From positions 2,232,001 to 2,296,000 of the forward strand of contig NZ_JBBOBR010000001.1 of the NCBI RefSeq assembly GCF_038002165.1: DNA of 64,000 bases, written 5' to 3'. The notes beneath the pieces were generated by a model, which was not told the DNA's origin, searched no databases, and was given only the letters and a program-made list of their open reading frames with translations. Below, in pieces: positions 9,136-18,259 of the stretch; position 1 is the first letter of the stretch, and each line of letters starts with the position of its first letter. Made by a program: the position numbers and the translations under genes. This DNA is from Cytobacillus sp. FSL H8-0458. Its GTDB lineage: Bacteria > Bacillota > Bacilli > Bacillales > Cytobacillaceae.

Positions 9136-10437
9136 TTACTTTTCTCCGTATTTGCTGGCCCATTCGCCTTTTACACGTTTTCCAATTTCTTTGATCGCAT
9201 CATCCACTGAACGCTGGCCAAGCAGGGCAAGCTCTCCCTCTTGCTTAAATATTTGTTCGACCACAATGTTTTTCACGCCAGGCAGCATTGGATATTCTGT
9301 ATATTCTTTAGTTTCTAAGAAATAATGAAGGCTTTCTGGTTTTTGCTTGCCATCACCCAGATATGCTGATTCGACATCCTTATCCATATATCCGGTTAAA
9401 TAGCCTTCTGAGGCAAGGAGCTCCGCCCCTTCTTTGCCAGTCATATACTTTAGAAATTCAAAAGCTTCTTTAGGATGCTTTGTATTTTTGTTCATCATAA
9501 TGCTGACAGGCAATGCCAATGAGGTATTTTTTGCTACACCCTCTGGATGAGGAATTGGTGCAACATCCCAATCAAACTTCACTGTTCCTTCCTTTTCACC
9601 TTGACGAAGCTGGGCAACATGCCAATCTCCAATGATATTCATCGCAATATTTCCTTTTTGGAATGCTGCATTGTAATGTGCACCAGTTGTTACCTGTTCA
9701 GACCATTTCATGATTGAACCGTCTTTCTCAAGGTCAATCCTTAATTGTAATGCATCCTTAAAAGGGGTTAAGTCTTTATCTATGACAGATGCTCCCTTCT
9801 GAACAGCACTCATATACCAAGTTGACGGCCATTGCTGTAAATAGGCGCCATATACTTTATCTTCTCCGCTCCCATTAGTCATTTTTTTCGCCAATTCCCT
9901 GAAATCATCCCATGTCATATCATCACTTGGATACTCAATACCTTTTTCATCGAAAAGGGTCTTGTTGTAATAGAGCATCCAATTGGATTTACGATATGGA
10001 AGGCTCATAACTTTTTCTTCATACTTATATGTGTCATACATGGTCCCATATCCTGAAACATCCATACCGCTTTCCTTAATATATGGATCAAGCGGTGCCA
10101 GGATCCCAGTGTCAATCATATTATCCATTTGCCCGGTAAAGAGGTCATATCCATCTCCTCCCGAAAGCTGCATGCGGATTTTTTCATAATACTGTTGCTG
10201 AGGGAATGTTTCGAATGTGATATCAACATTGGGGTGTTCCTTTTTGAAATTTTCATACCCTTTCTTGAAAACAGCTTCATCTGCAGGAAATACAGCCATT
10301 TTCAAACTAATTTTTCCATTGGAACTTTTTCCATCATCAGTTTCCGCATTCCCTTTTTCAGCTGCACCATTCGAACAGCCCGCGATGATTCCAAGAAATA
10401 GAATTAAAACTGTCAATAAATAAAATCCTCTTTTCAT
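9136..10437 (-). CDS. Sugar ABC transporter substrate-binding lipoprotein
   Basis: A 433-residue extracellular solute-binding protein (family 1, MalE-like). A lipoprotein signal ends in the lipobox IIAGC with Cys21 as the lipidated residue, so the mature protein is membrane-tethered outside the cell. Conserved blocks include LPYRKSNWMLYYNKTLFDE and GNIAMNIIGDWH. It is the first gene of the long leftward operon that goes on to two permeases, the PL8 lyase, sulfatase, GH88, DUF624 and PTS EIIA. The ATG follows GGGGGAG. It starts back to back with the sensor kinase gene (113-base gap), which suggests that the two-component system controls it. Confidence 0.93.
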   Translation of the reverse strand: MKRGFYLLTVLILFLGIIAGCSNGAAEKGNAETDDGKSSNGKISLKMAVFPADEAVFKKGYENFKKEHPNVDITFETFPQQQYYEKIRMQLSGGDGYDLFTGQMDNMIDTGILAPLDPYIKESGMDVSGYGTMYDTYKYEEKVMSLPYRKSNWMLYYNKTLFDEKGIEYPSDDMTWDDFRELAKKMTNGSGEDKVYGAYLQQWPSTWYMSAVQKGASVIDKDLTPFKDALQLRIDLEKDGSIMKWSEQVTTGAHYNAAFQKGNIAMNIIGDWHVAQLRQGEKEGTVKFDWDVAPIPHPEGVAKNTSLALPVSIMMNKNTKHPKEAFEFLKYMTGKEGAELLASEGYLTGYMDKDVESAYLGDGKQKPESLHYFLETKEYTEYPMLPGVKNIVVEQIFKQEGELALLGQRSVDDAIKEIGKRVKGEWASKYGEK

Positions 10438-10550
10438 TGATTTCTCCCCCTTTTTTTTTTAATAGATTGTTATATACTTAGTGTAAGGGTTTTCAGTATT
10501 CTGAATAAGTAGAAAATTTTTTTCCCCTCTTTTAACCAGGAGTGACAAAT

Positions 10551-12059
10551 ATGATTTATCTATGTTTAATTTTTATGGTATTTTTAATCTTTTTTATTTA
10601 TAAAAACCTTAGCAGCCGATCAGTCTTCTTTCTATGCACCTTAACCATGGGATGGATTTTGGCGTATATTTCATTTACCCTCTATCTATCAAAATTTAAT
10701 TATTATTACAATGTGGTGAACCAATTTATTGATTTAGGCCCTGGCACTTGGAGCAGGCTGGTACTTGGTAATTTTGATACCCATACCTTAATTCGGCTTT
10801 TCAACTTAGGAATTATATTGTTTTATTTTTCCTTTTTAAGCTTTTCCATTTCATTTACAAGCAGCCTAAGAATCAATCCGAATTTGCGATCCTTTTATTT
10901 TGCACTGGCTGTTCTCGGCATGATGCAATTTCTTTATTATGAACCGGGTATCAACCTGTACCTTCAGGACGTATCATTTGGAACAGAGAAGCTGACCAAG
11001 ATCTATAAGCAATATATCAGCACCGGAGATATTGTGTTTCAATCGATAAATTATGCTCATCTCCTTCTCGGCCTAGCGTTATTTACATACTATTACATTC
11101 GCTATTACAAACTGAGATCGATTCGCAATCATACCTTTTATACGTTAATTAGCTTGCTGCCGATTACCTTTCTACACCTGTTTATTTTTTACTGGGCCCC
11201 TTCCAATTTTGTTAGAACTACATTTAGTGAAAGTTTTGTCAACTATCAGCAGCCGCCTATTAATCTATTTTTAATTGAATATCGTTTTTTTCCTCTGATA
11301 GCGATTTCAGCGATCGGCATCATGATCTACAACATCTACAAATACAAAGCAAATGAGGCACGCTATTCAAATATCAATGTTATTACAAAGAAAAAAATTG
11401 ATACCGCCTCTCTGGGAATCCGGGCATTTACCCATGCCATCAAGAATCATCTGCTGGCAATTCGTTCGGAAACCGAATACTTACATGAAAAACTCGCGCA
11501 TGATGAGGATGCTCTCTATAGCCTTAAATTGATTACTGATTCGTGTGAGCAGGCTTTTCACAGCATTAATCAAGCAAACGAAAAGCTTCGGCAGATCACC
11601 TTAAACATCAAGGCTGTTCCGTTATTGGATCCAATTGAAAAAGCCATCCAGCGATTTCCGTCTAATCTCTCGAATATAGAATTTCAGTATAAAAAGCCAG
11701 ATTCAACAATTGTTGTCTACATGGATGAAACCCAAATAAACGAGGCAGTTTATAACATCCTGAAAAACTCAATAGAAGCGCTAGGAAGCACCGGCGGGAG
11801 AATTTCAGTGCATCTAAACCAGGTAGATCAATGGGGGACGATCACGATTAGAGATAACGGCCCCGGCATTGACGCGGAAGACGTGGAAGAAGTATTTACT
11901 CCATTTTTCTCAACAAAGCCCAGTATTACTAATTGGGGTATTGGTTTATCTTTTTGCCATAAAGTTATAACAGGCCATGGAGGTAAAATTGACGTAACAA
12001 GTGAATTGGGAAAATACACGCAATTTGACATATTATTGCCACTGGTCAAGAGGGTATAA
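10551..12059 (+). CDS. Multi-span membrane sensor histidine kinase
   Basis: A 502-residue kinase. The first 265 residues hold six to seven membrane spans with no recognised extracellular sensor domain. The cytoplasmic part has a histidine box FTHAIKNHLLAIRSE with His295 as the probable phospho-site. The ATPase domain has an N-box (NEAVYNILKNSIEAL), a G1 box (DNGPGI) and a G2 box (NWGIGLSF). A GTG nine bases earlier overlaps the ribosome site AGGAG, so the ATG is taken as the start. The partner regulator begins 34 bases after its stop. It lies between the two lyase transcription units, so it probably senses a sugar or envelope signal tied to glycosaminoglycan use. This role is inference. Confidence 0.88.
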   Translation: MIYLCLIFMVFLIFFIYKNLSSRSVFFLCTLTMGWILAYISFTLYLSKFNYYYNVVNQFIDLGPGTWSRLVLGNFDTHTLIRLFNLGIILFYFSFLSFSISFTSSLRINPNLRSFYFALAVLGMMQFLYYEPGINLYLQDVSFGTEKLTKIYKQYISTGDIVFQSINYAHLLLGLALFTYYYIRYYKLRSIRNHTFYTLISLLPITFLHLFIFYWAPSNFVRTTFSESFVNYQQPPINLFLIEYRFFPLIAISAIGIMIYNIYKYKANEARYSNINVITKKKIDTASLGIRAFTHAIKNHLLAIRSETEYLHEKLAHDEDALYSLKLITDSCEQAFHSINQANEKLRQITLNIKAVPLLDPIEKAIQRFPSNLSNIEFQYKKPDSTIVVYMDETQINEAVYNILKNSIEALGSTGGRISVHLNQVDQWGTITIRDNGPGIDAEDVEEVFTPFFSTKPSITNWGIGLSFCHKVITGHGGKIDVTSELGKYTQFDILLPLVKRV

Positions 12060-12060
12060 A

Positions 12061-12096
12061 ATATACCCCTTACACTTTCGGGGAGGTATTCTAGTG
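12061..12096 (+). promoter_or_regulatory. Possible hairpin occluding the regulator's ribosome site
   Basis: Between the kinase stop and the GTG start of the regulator, CCCC (12066-12069) can pair with the GGGG that opens the Shine-Dalgarno sequence GGGGAGG (12080-12086), leaving a short loop. The pairing is only four GC pairs, so it is a suggestion of translational tuning and not a demonstrated structure. Confidence 0.25.
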
Positions 12097-12777
12097 GAAA
12101 ATATACATATTTTAATAGCAGACGATATGGAGGCGCATCGCAGAAGGCTTGAAAGGATCATCAGCAGTGTGGAGAACCTTTCTTTATCAGCTTCTGCAAA
12201 AAGCGGTTACGAAGCTATTGCTTATGCGGCGATTAAAAAACCTGAAATTGTTTTAATGGATATTGAAATGGAAAGTCAGATGGCAGGTATTAAAGCAGCT
12301 TCAGAGATTCATAAAATTCTACCCGATGCGAAAATTATAATGCTGACAGTGCACCAGGATAATAATATTGTGTTTGCAGCCTTTCAGACGGGTATTGTCG
12401 ATTACTTAATGAAATCAGCACCAAAAGAAGAAATTATCGAAGCCATCTATTCTGCAGCCAACAACCAATCACCGATCCGCCCGATTATTGCTGAAAAAAT
12501 CAGGCAGGAATTTGCCAGAATTAAAAAATCAGAAGATCAGCTTACCTATTTCTTTAAAATTATCGCCAATCTGACTCAGTCTGAACTAGAGGTGCTAAAG
12601 CTGTTGTGCAGCGGATTAAAACGAAAGGAAATTGCCGAGATCCGCACAGTTGAAGTAGAAACAATAAAAAAACAAATCACCAGCCTATTGAAAAAGTTTA
12701 ATAAAAATAGCACAAGGGAAATCATCACCGAAGTTAACGAACTACGACTTTTTGAGTTTATTAAGGATATATCTTAA
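12094..12777 (+). CDS. NarL/FixJ-type response regulator
   Basis: A 227-residue regulator starting at a GTG preceded by GGGGAGG; the longer open frame upstream overlaps the kinase and lacks a ribosome site. The receiver domain has the acidic pair Asp10-Asp11, phospho-acceptor Asp56 (IVLMDIEME), a conserved Thr in IMLTV and a Lys in LMKSA. The C-terminal third is a LuxR-type helix-turn-helix (LTQSELEVLKLLCSGLKRKE). The linker of about 30 residues is longer than usual. It is the cognate partner of the upstream kinase, followed by a bidirectional terminator. Likely targets are the flanking lyase and transporter operons; no binding site is proven. Confidence 0.9.
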   Translation: MENIHILIADDMEAHRRRLERIISSVENLSLSASAKSGYEAIAYAAIKKPEIVLMDIEMESQMAGIKAASEIHKILPDAKIIMLTVHQDNNIVFAAFQTGIVDYLMKSAPKEEIIEAIYSAANNQSPIRPIIAEKIRQEFARIKKSEDQLTYFFKIIANLTQSELEVLKLLCSGLKRKEIAEIRTVEVETIKKQITSLLKKFNKNSTREIITEVNELRLFEFIKDIS

Positions 12778-12779
12778 AT

Positions 12780-12827
12780 CAAAAAGAGGTAAAAAAACCT
12801 GAAAGGGTTTTTTACCTCTTTTTTTGT
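12780..12827. terminator. Bidirectional intrinsic terminator
   Basis: A long stem AAAAAGAGGTAAAAAA / TTTTTTACCTCTTTTT with loop ACCTGAAAGGG sits between the stop of the rightward regulator and the stop of the leftward chondroitinase gene. Both sides end in runs of A or T, so it can serve both converging transcripts. Confidence 0.85.
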
Positions 12828-12835
12828 TTTCCTAT

Positions 12836-15800
12836 TTATTTAGGCTGCAGTACAGCTTCCAATGGTTCTGCATCCTTGCAATCAAATTGTATAGTTGTGC
12901 GATTATTCTCAGCTGAAACTACTCTGATTCGGCTATCTTTTGAAAGTAGATCCCACTCCCCCTTTAACGTTAGTTTTATTGGGCGCATTATGCTTTCAGC
13001 ATGGCGCCATTTTCGTGAATAAATACTCACTTCTTTTTGTACACCATTTTCATCATATTGATCGTGTTCAATCCCTTCATATAACCTTAAGTCAGGGTCT
13101 ACAGCACTCAGGACTAGCTTTTCTCCATCTGTACGGGTCATAACCATGGAAGGAGTATCAATTGCATGTATAGGACCTTGATTAATAGTTTCACTGGCTT
13201 CAAAGAAAGCGTATCCTGTAATACCAGTAGCACGGTCTTCTACAATATGAGCCATTTGATTTTGCTGCAGTACAATATATGGCGAATTATCCTTATTTTC
13301 CATTGATTCTGCAAACTTTCTCATTTGATTTTCAGTTGTATCTACTAAAACTGCATATTGATATTTGCCATCTTTTGGAGCTTTCCCGTGGTCAAGCCAA
13401 GCTGTCGAAAAATTGCCGGATGTATTAGAGCCATCCTTTTGATGCTTAGACCACTGCTCTGAGCGTGATATTGAAACGGTTTGTCCTGCCGGTACATAAT
13501 AACCATTTGCCTTATTATCTATAATCCAGGCATCCTTGACAAGACTTTGCTGATTTTGATAAGGAAAATCTGTTATGCCTCCCGTTTTTGACATCCACAC
13601 AGGATCCGTTTCAGCTTCCATGTAATTTTGGAACAAAGTTGTTTCAGTAGGATATTCACTGTTTGAATTTTCAATATTTGAACCAAGGGCTACAATTCGA
13701 TTATCAAAAAAGAAATACGACTTACGGGCTCGGTGGGTACCATCATATTTTGGATGTTCATGAAGTTTCATAGCAAACATACCATTTTGCCCTTGAAGGC
13801 TCAAACTTCCCGAGTAGGTTTCATCAGAAATCAGCATTTCCTCAAAACCGCTGAAATGGTCAACATTTCGCACATCTGAACGCAATTTTTCGAATGGCAA
13901 ATGAATAGTGGTTGTACCAGGCCAACGATTCCAATCCCAGCCCTCCTGTGCGTATCCGCTATCCCGATGATTATAAGAGCCCATAATTTGCATATGGCCA
14001 TACGACATATAGCGGCCATATAGATTGGCATTTTGATAGGTTTCATTTCCCCATAAATAACGGCTATAGCCTCTTACACCAACAAGCCAGTTGTCACGCC
14101 TATGAATACCAAGGTTGGCGTAGTTCATAGACCAATGGCCATGTGGATCCGCTTCAGAACCAATACCAAGCTGTTTAAAATAACGGACGGTTTCATCTTC
14201 TTTATCTGCCAATCTTAAATAAGCAGCAGCCAATTCACGGTCAATTGCCTCATTTCCATCTGGGGATCCAGCCAAAGCCATGTACCGGTATGGAGGCAGC
14301 ACCAAAGCTCCTTTACCATCTGGATGGCGGCCAGCCACACTAATCAGCCATTGAGTTTTGTTTGAGTACAGGCGCATGGCCAGTAATGCTTTTTTCAATG
14401 TTTCATGGGCTTCTTGATTAACACTAAAAGGGCTGTTTGATAAAACATACATGATAGGAGTAACCCCATTAAATGCATCTTTGGCATAAGCTGGATAATG
14501 GTTAGCATGATGATAGGCAGACCCGTCCTTCTTAAAGGCGGGATCCAGACCCTTAGCCGGCAAAAGTACCCGTGACAGCCAAGTTGAAAAGCTCTCCATA
14601 TCTCTAATTTTTTCTTTTGTATCCTCTTGTACAAGAATACTGGCAAGCATCCCATTTAGAGTAGTATTTAAAATGTCGATATTGCCGACAACCATTTCTT
14701 TAGGAGTATAAATCTTGCCGGCTCCACTTAACCAGAATAACGTTTTTTGGGTACGATCTAGCAGCCCAGCCTCTTTCAAAACACCGTGCATAAGGAAGGA
14801 CGAAGTATAAAATCCGCGAATATTGTAACCCAGATGATGCATTGTTCCTTGTCCGCTTCCATCCATCCAGCCCTGGTCTGCCAAATGATCTGCTAAGTCA
14901 ATATATATAAATTTTAATTCATTTTTTATAGACTCATCTTCAGTGGAGTGGTACGTATTAGCAACTAAATTCATAAAATCGGTAAAAGTTCTTAAATCTT
15001 CTGTTTGACTTAAATCCTTATATGCTTCTTTTAAAATCGAAGGAAATTGATCGAAATGAGGCATATACAAAGGATTGCCATGAATTACTCCATCATCTCG
15101 AGTTATTCCAAAGGAGGCAAAACGGGAGCGGATCTCTGCCATTAATGCGTCTGTCACTTTCTGCTTCTTAAAGACTAAATCTTTAAACTTGGTTTCAACT
15201 TTTCTTATTCCTGCTAAGTGCTCTTCTGTTATTTCCGATTCAGCTACTGGCGGCGTGAGATTCGAATAGTGCAAGAGACCTAGCCAATGGGCGTTTGCAG
15301 CTTCCATAACTTTCGGGTTAACAAATGGAACTTGTTTGTCAGGTGTGTGGTGACGAGGATCAATAGGGGTCGACAACATCATGGAGTCAAAATGTAATGT
15401 ACCTGATTGAGATTCTGGTGCAACAATTGTCATGCGGTTCATATGCGGGTGTGGTTTCCCCTCCATATCACGCTCAAACGAAACCCATGCCGTCCTCCAT
15501 CCTTTAAAGTTTAAGTTCATTTCAAACCAGCTATCAACATGGTTTCCTCTGCCAAACTGAAAAGTGGCTGTATCATCAATTGGCTCTTCATTATAAACCC
15601 AGACAACAAATGATTGGATTGCTTGATCCTGACTATTTGGAATAAAAGGAGTAAATTCAATATTTTCTTTTATTGTCAGTTCTGAGCCTCCTGTAAAGTT
15701 CCATTTTAATGATTGCTGTCCGTCCTTTGAGTGAAGACTGTCAATCTCAAGGTCGCTGTCACTTTTTGTTTTAAACGAATTGGGTACACCATTTTCAAAC

Positions 15801-16033
15801 AAAAAGAGCGGAATTCCTATATCTTTTGCCTCCTTCTCCAATTGTAAGGCACCGGATGATAAATCATACTCGCCTGCTGCCGTATCGGCTGCAGGATCTG
15901 TAAGATCTTTGGCAGCAGTTTCAAGTGGAGCGGCCGTAATGGTGGCCGTCAATGAGGCGATTATAGGTAAAACGGCAAATTGTTTTCTATAACCTTTGAT
16001 CTTTTTTTTATGCCTGTCCTTTAATTCTTTCAT
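12836..16033 (-). CDS. Chondroitinase ABC-type PL8 lyase
   Basis: A 1,065-residue secreted or surface lyase with an N-terminal signal-like stretch (about residues 20-42), a beta-sandwich domain (about 60-225), an alpha/alpha toroid (about 245-610) and C-terminal beta domains. All four catalytic residues known from Proteus vulgaris chondroitinase ABC I are present: His509 and Tyr516 (YHHANHYPAY), Arg569 (VAGRHPDG) and Glu697 (AQEGWDWNRWPGTTTIHLP). This sets it apart from the other PL8 enzyme in the window. It should degrade chondroitin and dermatan sulfate. The open frame begins eight codons earlier, but only the inner ATG has a GGAGAAGGAG site. A CRE-like sequence lies about 40 bases upstream. 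It is a single-gene transcription unit. Confidence 0.93.
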   Translation of the reverse strand: MKELKDRHKKKIKGYRKQFAVLPIIASLTATITAAPLETAAKDLTDPAADTAAGEYDLSSGALQLEKEAKDIGIPLFLFENGVPNSFKTKSDSDLEIDSLHSKDGQQSLKWNFTGGSELTIKENIEFTPFIPNSQDQAIQSFVVWVYNEEPIDDTATFQFGRGNHVDSWFEMNLNFKGWRTAWVSFERDMEGKPHPHMNRMTIVAPESQSGTLHFDSMMLSTPIDPRHHTPDKQVPFVNPKVMEAANAHWLGLLHYSNLTPPVAESEITEEHLAGIRKVETKFKDLVFKKQKVTDALMAEIRSRFASFGITRDDGVIHGNPLYMPHFDQFPSILKEAYKDLSQTEDLRTFTDFMNLVANTYHSTEDESIKNELKFIYIDLADHLADQGWMDGSGQGTMHHLGYNIRGFYTSSFLMHGVLKEAGLLDRTQKTLFWLSGAGKIYTPKEMVVGNIDILNTTLNGMLASILVQEDTKEKIRDMESFSTWLSRVLLPAKGLDPAFKKDGSAYHHANHYPAYAKDAFNGVTPIMYVLSNSPFSVNQEAHETLKKALLAMRLYSNKTQWLISVAGRHPDGKGALVLPPYRYMALAGSPDGNEAIDRELAAAYLRLADKEDETVRYFKQLGIGSEADPHGHWSMNYANLGIHRRDNWLVGVRGYSRYLWGNETYQNANLYGRYMSYGHMQIMGSYNHRDSGYAQEGWDWNRWPGTTTIHLPFEKLRSDVRNVDHFSGFEEMLISDETYSGSLSLQGQNGMFAMKLHEHPKYDGTHRARKSYFFFDNRIVALGSNIENSNSEYPTETTLFQNYMEAETDPVWMSKTGGITDFPYQNQQSLVKDAWIIDNKANGYYVPAGQTVSISRSEQWSKHQKDGSNTSGNFSTAWLDHGKAPKDGKYQYAVLVDTTENQMRKFAESMENKDNSPYIVLQQNQMAHIVEDRATGITGYAFFEASETINQGPIHAIDTPSMVMTRTDGEKLVLSAVDPDLRLYEGIEHDQYDENGVQKEVSIYSRKWRHAESIMRPIKLTLKGEWDLLSKDSRIRVVSAENNRTTIQFDCKDAEPLEAVLQPK

Positions 16034-16072
16034 TCTGCTCTCCTTCTCCTTTCTCATTTAGCAAGCAATAAG

Positions 16073-16086
16073 GGGAAACGCTTACA
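16073..16086 (-). promoter_or_regulatory. CRE-like catabolite control site
   Basis: On the minus strand the sequence is TGTAAGCGTTTCCC, which fits the CcpA operator consensus TGWAARCGYTWNCA except at the last base. It lies about 40 bases upstream of the chondroitinase start, where CcpA-HPr(Ser-P) would block transcription when preferred sugars are present. Confidence 0.55.
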
Positions 16087-16255
16087 ATATTAATTTTAGG
16101 GCAAATTGCTGCTTAGGTAAGGTGAAAACTTTTTACCCCCATTACTTTATCGCGATAATATTGCGGAGCAGGAGCCATTAAGAGAAATGAAATTAACTGC
16201 CGCTGCTGTGATAAATAAGGTTGCCATTGTTGCTGTTTCTCTTCCTTTTCATAAA

Positions 16256-16304
16256 AAATAAAAAAGAGATGATTCTTTCTCCAAAGATAAAGAATCATCT
16301 CTTT
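16256..16304 (-). terminator. Intrinsic terminator of the tagatose operon
   Basis: A perfect 16-base stem AAAGAGATGATTCTTT / AAAGAATCATCTCTTT (16263-16278 and 16289-16304) with a 10-base loop is followed on the minus strand by TTTTTATTTTTTAT. It lies 16 bases after the lacD stop and ends the ROK-agaS-nagA-lacC-lacD transcript. Confidence 0.9.
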
Positions 16305-16319
16305 ACAGCAAACAAGCAC

Positions 16320-17309
16320 CTATCCAGAAACCTTCCCAAACCAAGAACTGGCCGTTTCTTTCAAGACCTTATTCAGCTCCTTAATATTCTTTCTCCCTGT
16401 ATCCTGCAGCCATGCACGTGCAGCTTCCACACCTCTTTCAGCAAATGGGGCGACGCCATTTTTCCAGGTTGCACGTCCACATAAAACGCCGTTAAAGGTG
16501 GAGCCGGATTCCTTTGCGAATTTTAATGTTTCCTGAAACAACTCCGCGCTTACACCCGCACTTAAAAAGATAAATGGCAGCCCGGTTGCCTCGCTTTGCT
16601 CTTTGAAATAGGCGGACGCTTTTTCCTTGCTATAGGCGGTTTCACCTTCTGTGTATCCTTCTGTAAAATTCATATCAACCGGAACTTCAACCTTTAAGAC
16701 ATCCACTTGATAACGCGGATTGGAGAATTCCCTCATGGCATCAATCACCTTATGCGGTTTTACCTTTGCATATTCCAGGCTTTTTACATCATCTATGCGG
16801 GAATCATAGGTGACAATCTCAAGGAAAAATGGGATATCCTCGGCCGCACATTCAGATCCCACGCGCTCCATAAAAACATGCTTGTAGTCATTAATTTTTT
16901 CACCTTCATCCACATCATAATACAGTAGAAATTTGATGGCATCGGCTCCAGCATCCTTCAGGCGTTTAACAGACCATTCATCCAGCAAATCAGGCAATCT
17001 GCCCACAGCCGTTGCATCATAGCCTGTTTTTTCATAGGCCACTAATAACCCTGCGTCTGGATGCCGGACTTTGGCAGCAGGAAGGCCATATTCTGGATCT
17101 AATAGAATGGAAGTTGCGAAAGGTGTCAGCCCCTCAGAAACTAATTCCTTAAAGCGAATGATGCCCTCATCCCCGACATCACTTGTGTTTCCGGCGGCAA
17201 TCATTTTCTTCAGTGAACCGCGCTGATCAATCGCGAGAGCTCCAATAATTCCATCTTTATCTGATAAACGGTTAAGGGCTTCTCGCTTTGTGTTTGTAAG
17301 TGTTAACAT
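16320..17309 (-). CDS. lacD: Tagatose 1,6-bisphosphate aldolase
   Basis: A 329-residue class I aldolase of the LacD family that splits tagatose 1,6-bisphosphate into dihydroxyacetone phosphate and glyceraldehyde 3-phosphate. Characteristic stretches are [15 protein letters not shown] near the N-terminus, [14 protein letters not shown] in the middle (its Lys fits the Schiff-base lysine) and [20 protein letters not shown] three codons earlier lies inside the ribosome site AGAGGTGA, so the ATG is used. It is the last gene of the operon and performs the last step of the GalNAc branch. Confidence 0.95.
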   Translation of the reverse strand: MLTLTNTKREALNRLSDKDGIIGALAIDQRGSLKKMIAAGNTSDVGDEGIIRFKELVSEGLTPFATSILLDPEYGLPAAKVRHPDAGLLVAYEKTGYDATAVGRLPDLLDEWSVKRLKDAGADAIKFLLYYDVDEGEKINDYKHVFMERVGSECAAEDIPFFLEIVTYDSRIDDVKSLEYAKVKPHKVIDAMREFSNPRYQVDVLKVEVPVDMNFTEGYTEGETAYSKEKASAYFKEQSEATGLPFIFLSAGVSAELFQETLKFAKESGSTFNGVLCGRATWKNGVAPFAERGVEAARAWLQDTGRKNIKELNKVLKETASSWFGKVSG

Positions 17310-17323
17310 TGTAATCACCTCTA

Positions 17324-18259
17324 TTAATCTATTTTTTTCACCTGAACTAGCTCAAAAATAGATTTGAACTTGTCTGGGTTAATATAGCCTGTCTTTTCTT
17401 CCATGGTATTAAGCATCCCTGCGGCCATGGCCGTTCTCAGTACATTAGGAACAGTCTGGTTGTGTTTCAGGGCAACAGCAAGGCCGGCTACTGTAGCATC
17501 ACCTGAGCCAACCGGATTTACAGCATTAATCTCAGGGATAATCACACGGTAAAAGTCTGGTCCATGTTTAACAAAGGCTCCATCCTTCCCCATCGATACT
17601 ATAATCCATTCAATTCCTTGAAACATTTCACCTGTTAGTGCCTCCTTATATCCTCTGATGCTGTGATTTAGTTCCATTCCAAGGAGCTGGGAAAGCTCTG
17701 TCGCATTCGGTTTAATGGCAAATGGCTTTACCTTATGAAGCAAAACCTGGCGCAGTGGCTCCCCAGATGTATCAACGATGACAGGGATTCCTTTCTCCCG
17801 GCCTATCTCGGCCATTCGTGTATAAAAATCGGAAGGCAGCCCATGCGGCAAGCTTCCGGATATTGTCACAAGGGAAACGCTTGACAATAACCTTTCGTAT
17901 TCGGCAAGAAAGGCGGTACCGTCCCCTGCTGTCACCACCGGACCAGACTCCAAAATCTCTGTCTGCTTTCCATCATGAAGAATGGCAATACAATTTCTAG
18001 ATTCCTGGTTAATGTTTATGAACTCATTTCCAATCTTGTCCTTTGTCAATTCCTGAACAATATAGCCGCCAATCGTTCCGCCAAGTAAACCTGTTGCCAG
18101 AACCTCTTCACCTAGCTGCCTGATGACGCGTGCAACATTTAATCCCTTGCCGCCAGCGGTTTTCACAGCATCTTTAACACGGTTCACACTATCAAGCTTG
18201 AAATCGGAAATTAGATAGGAGATATCGACCGATGGATTCATTGTGACAGTTAAAATCAT
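17324..18259 (-). CDS. lacC: Tagatose-6-phosphate kinase (PfkB family)
   Basis: A 311-residue PfkB-family kinase that phosphorylates tagatose 6-phosphate at C1. The N-terminal substrate block is [13 protein letters not shown] and the C-terminal catalytic/anion-hole block is [14 protein letters not shown], whose Asp is the catalytic base. LacC and 1-phosphofructokinase are close relatives; the neighbouring lacD, agaS and nagA favour tagatose-6-phosphate. The ATG overlaps the nagA stop (TGATG), and AAAAGGAGG lies just upstream, so the two are translationally coupled. A GTG one codon earlier is an alternative start. Confidence 0.9.
   Translation of the reverse strand: MILTVTMNPSVDISYLISDFKLDSVNRVKDAVKTAGGKGLNVARVIRQLGEEVLATGLLGGTIGGYIVQELTKDKIGNEFININQESRNCIAILHDGKQTEILESGPVVTAGDGTAFLAEYERLLSSVSLVTISGSLPHGLPSDFYTRMAEIGREKGIPVIVDTSGEPLRQVLLHKVKPFAIKPNATELSQLLGMELNHSIRGYKEALTGEMFQGIEWIIVSMGKDGAFVKHGPDFYRVIIPEINAVNPVGSGDATVAGLAVALKHNQTVPNVLRTAMAAGMLNTMEEKTGYINPDKFKSIFELVQVKKID

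Noticed and set aside
16113-16319. 68-codon frame between chondroitinase and lacD
   Set aside because: It reads through a strong terminator hairpin and has no family match or good ribosome site.
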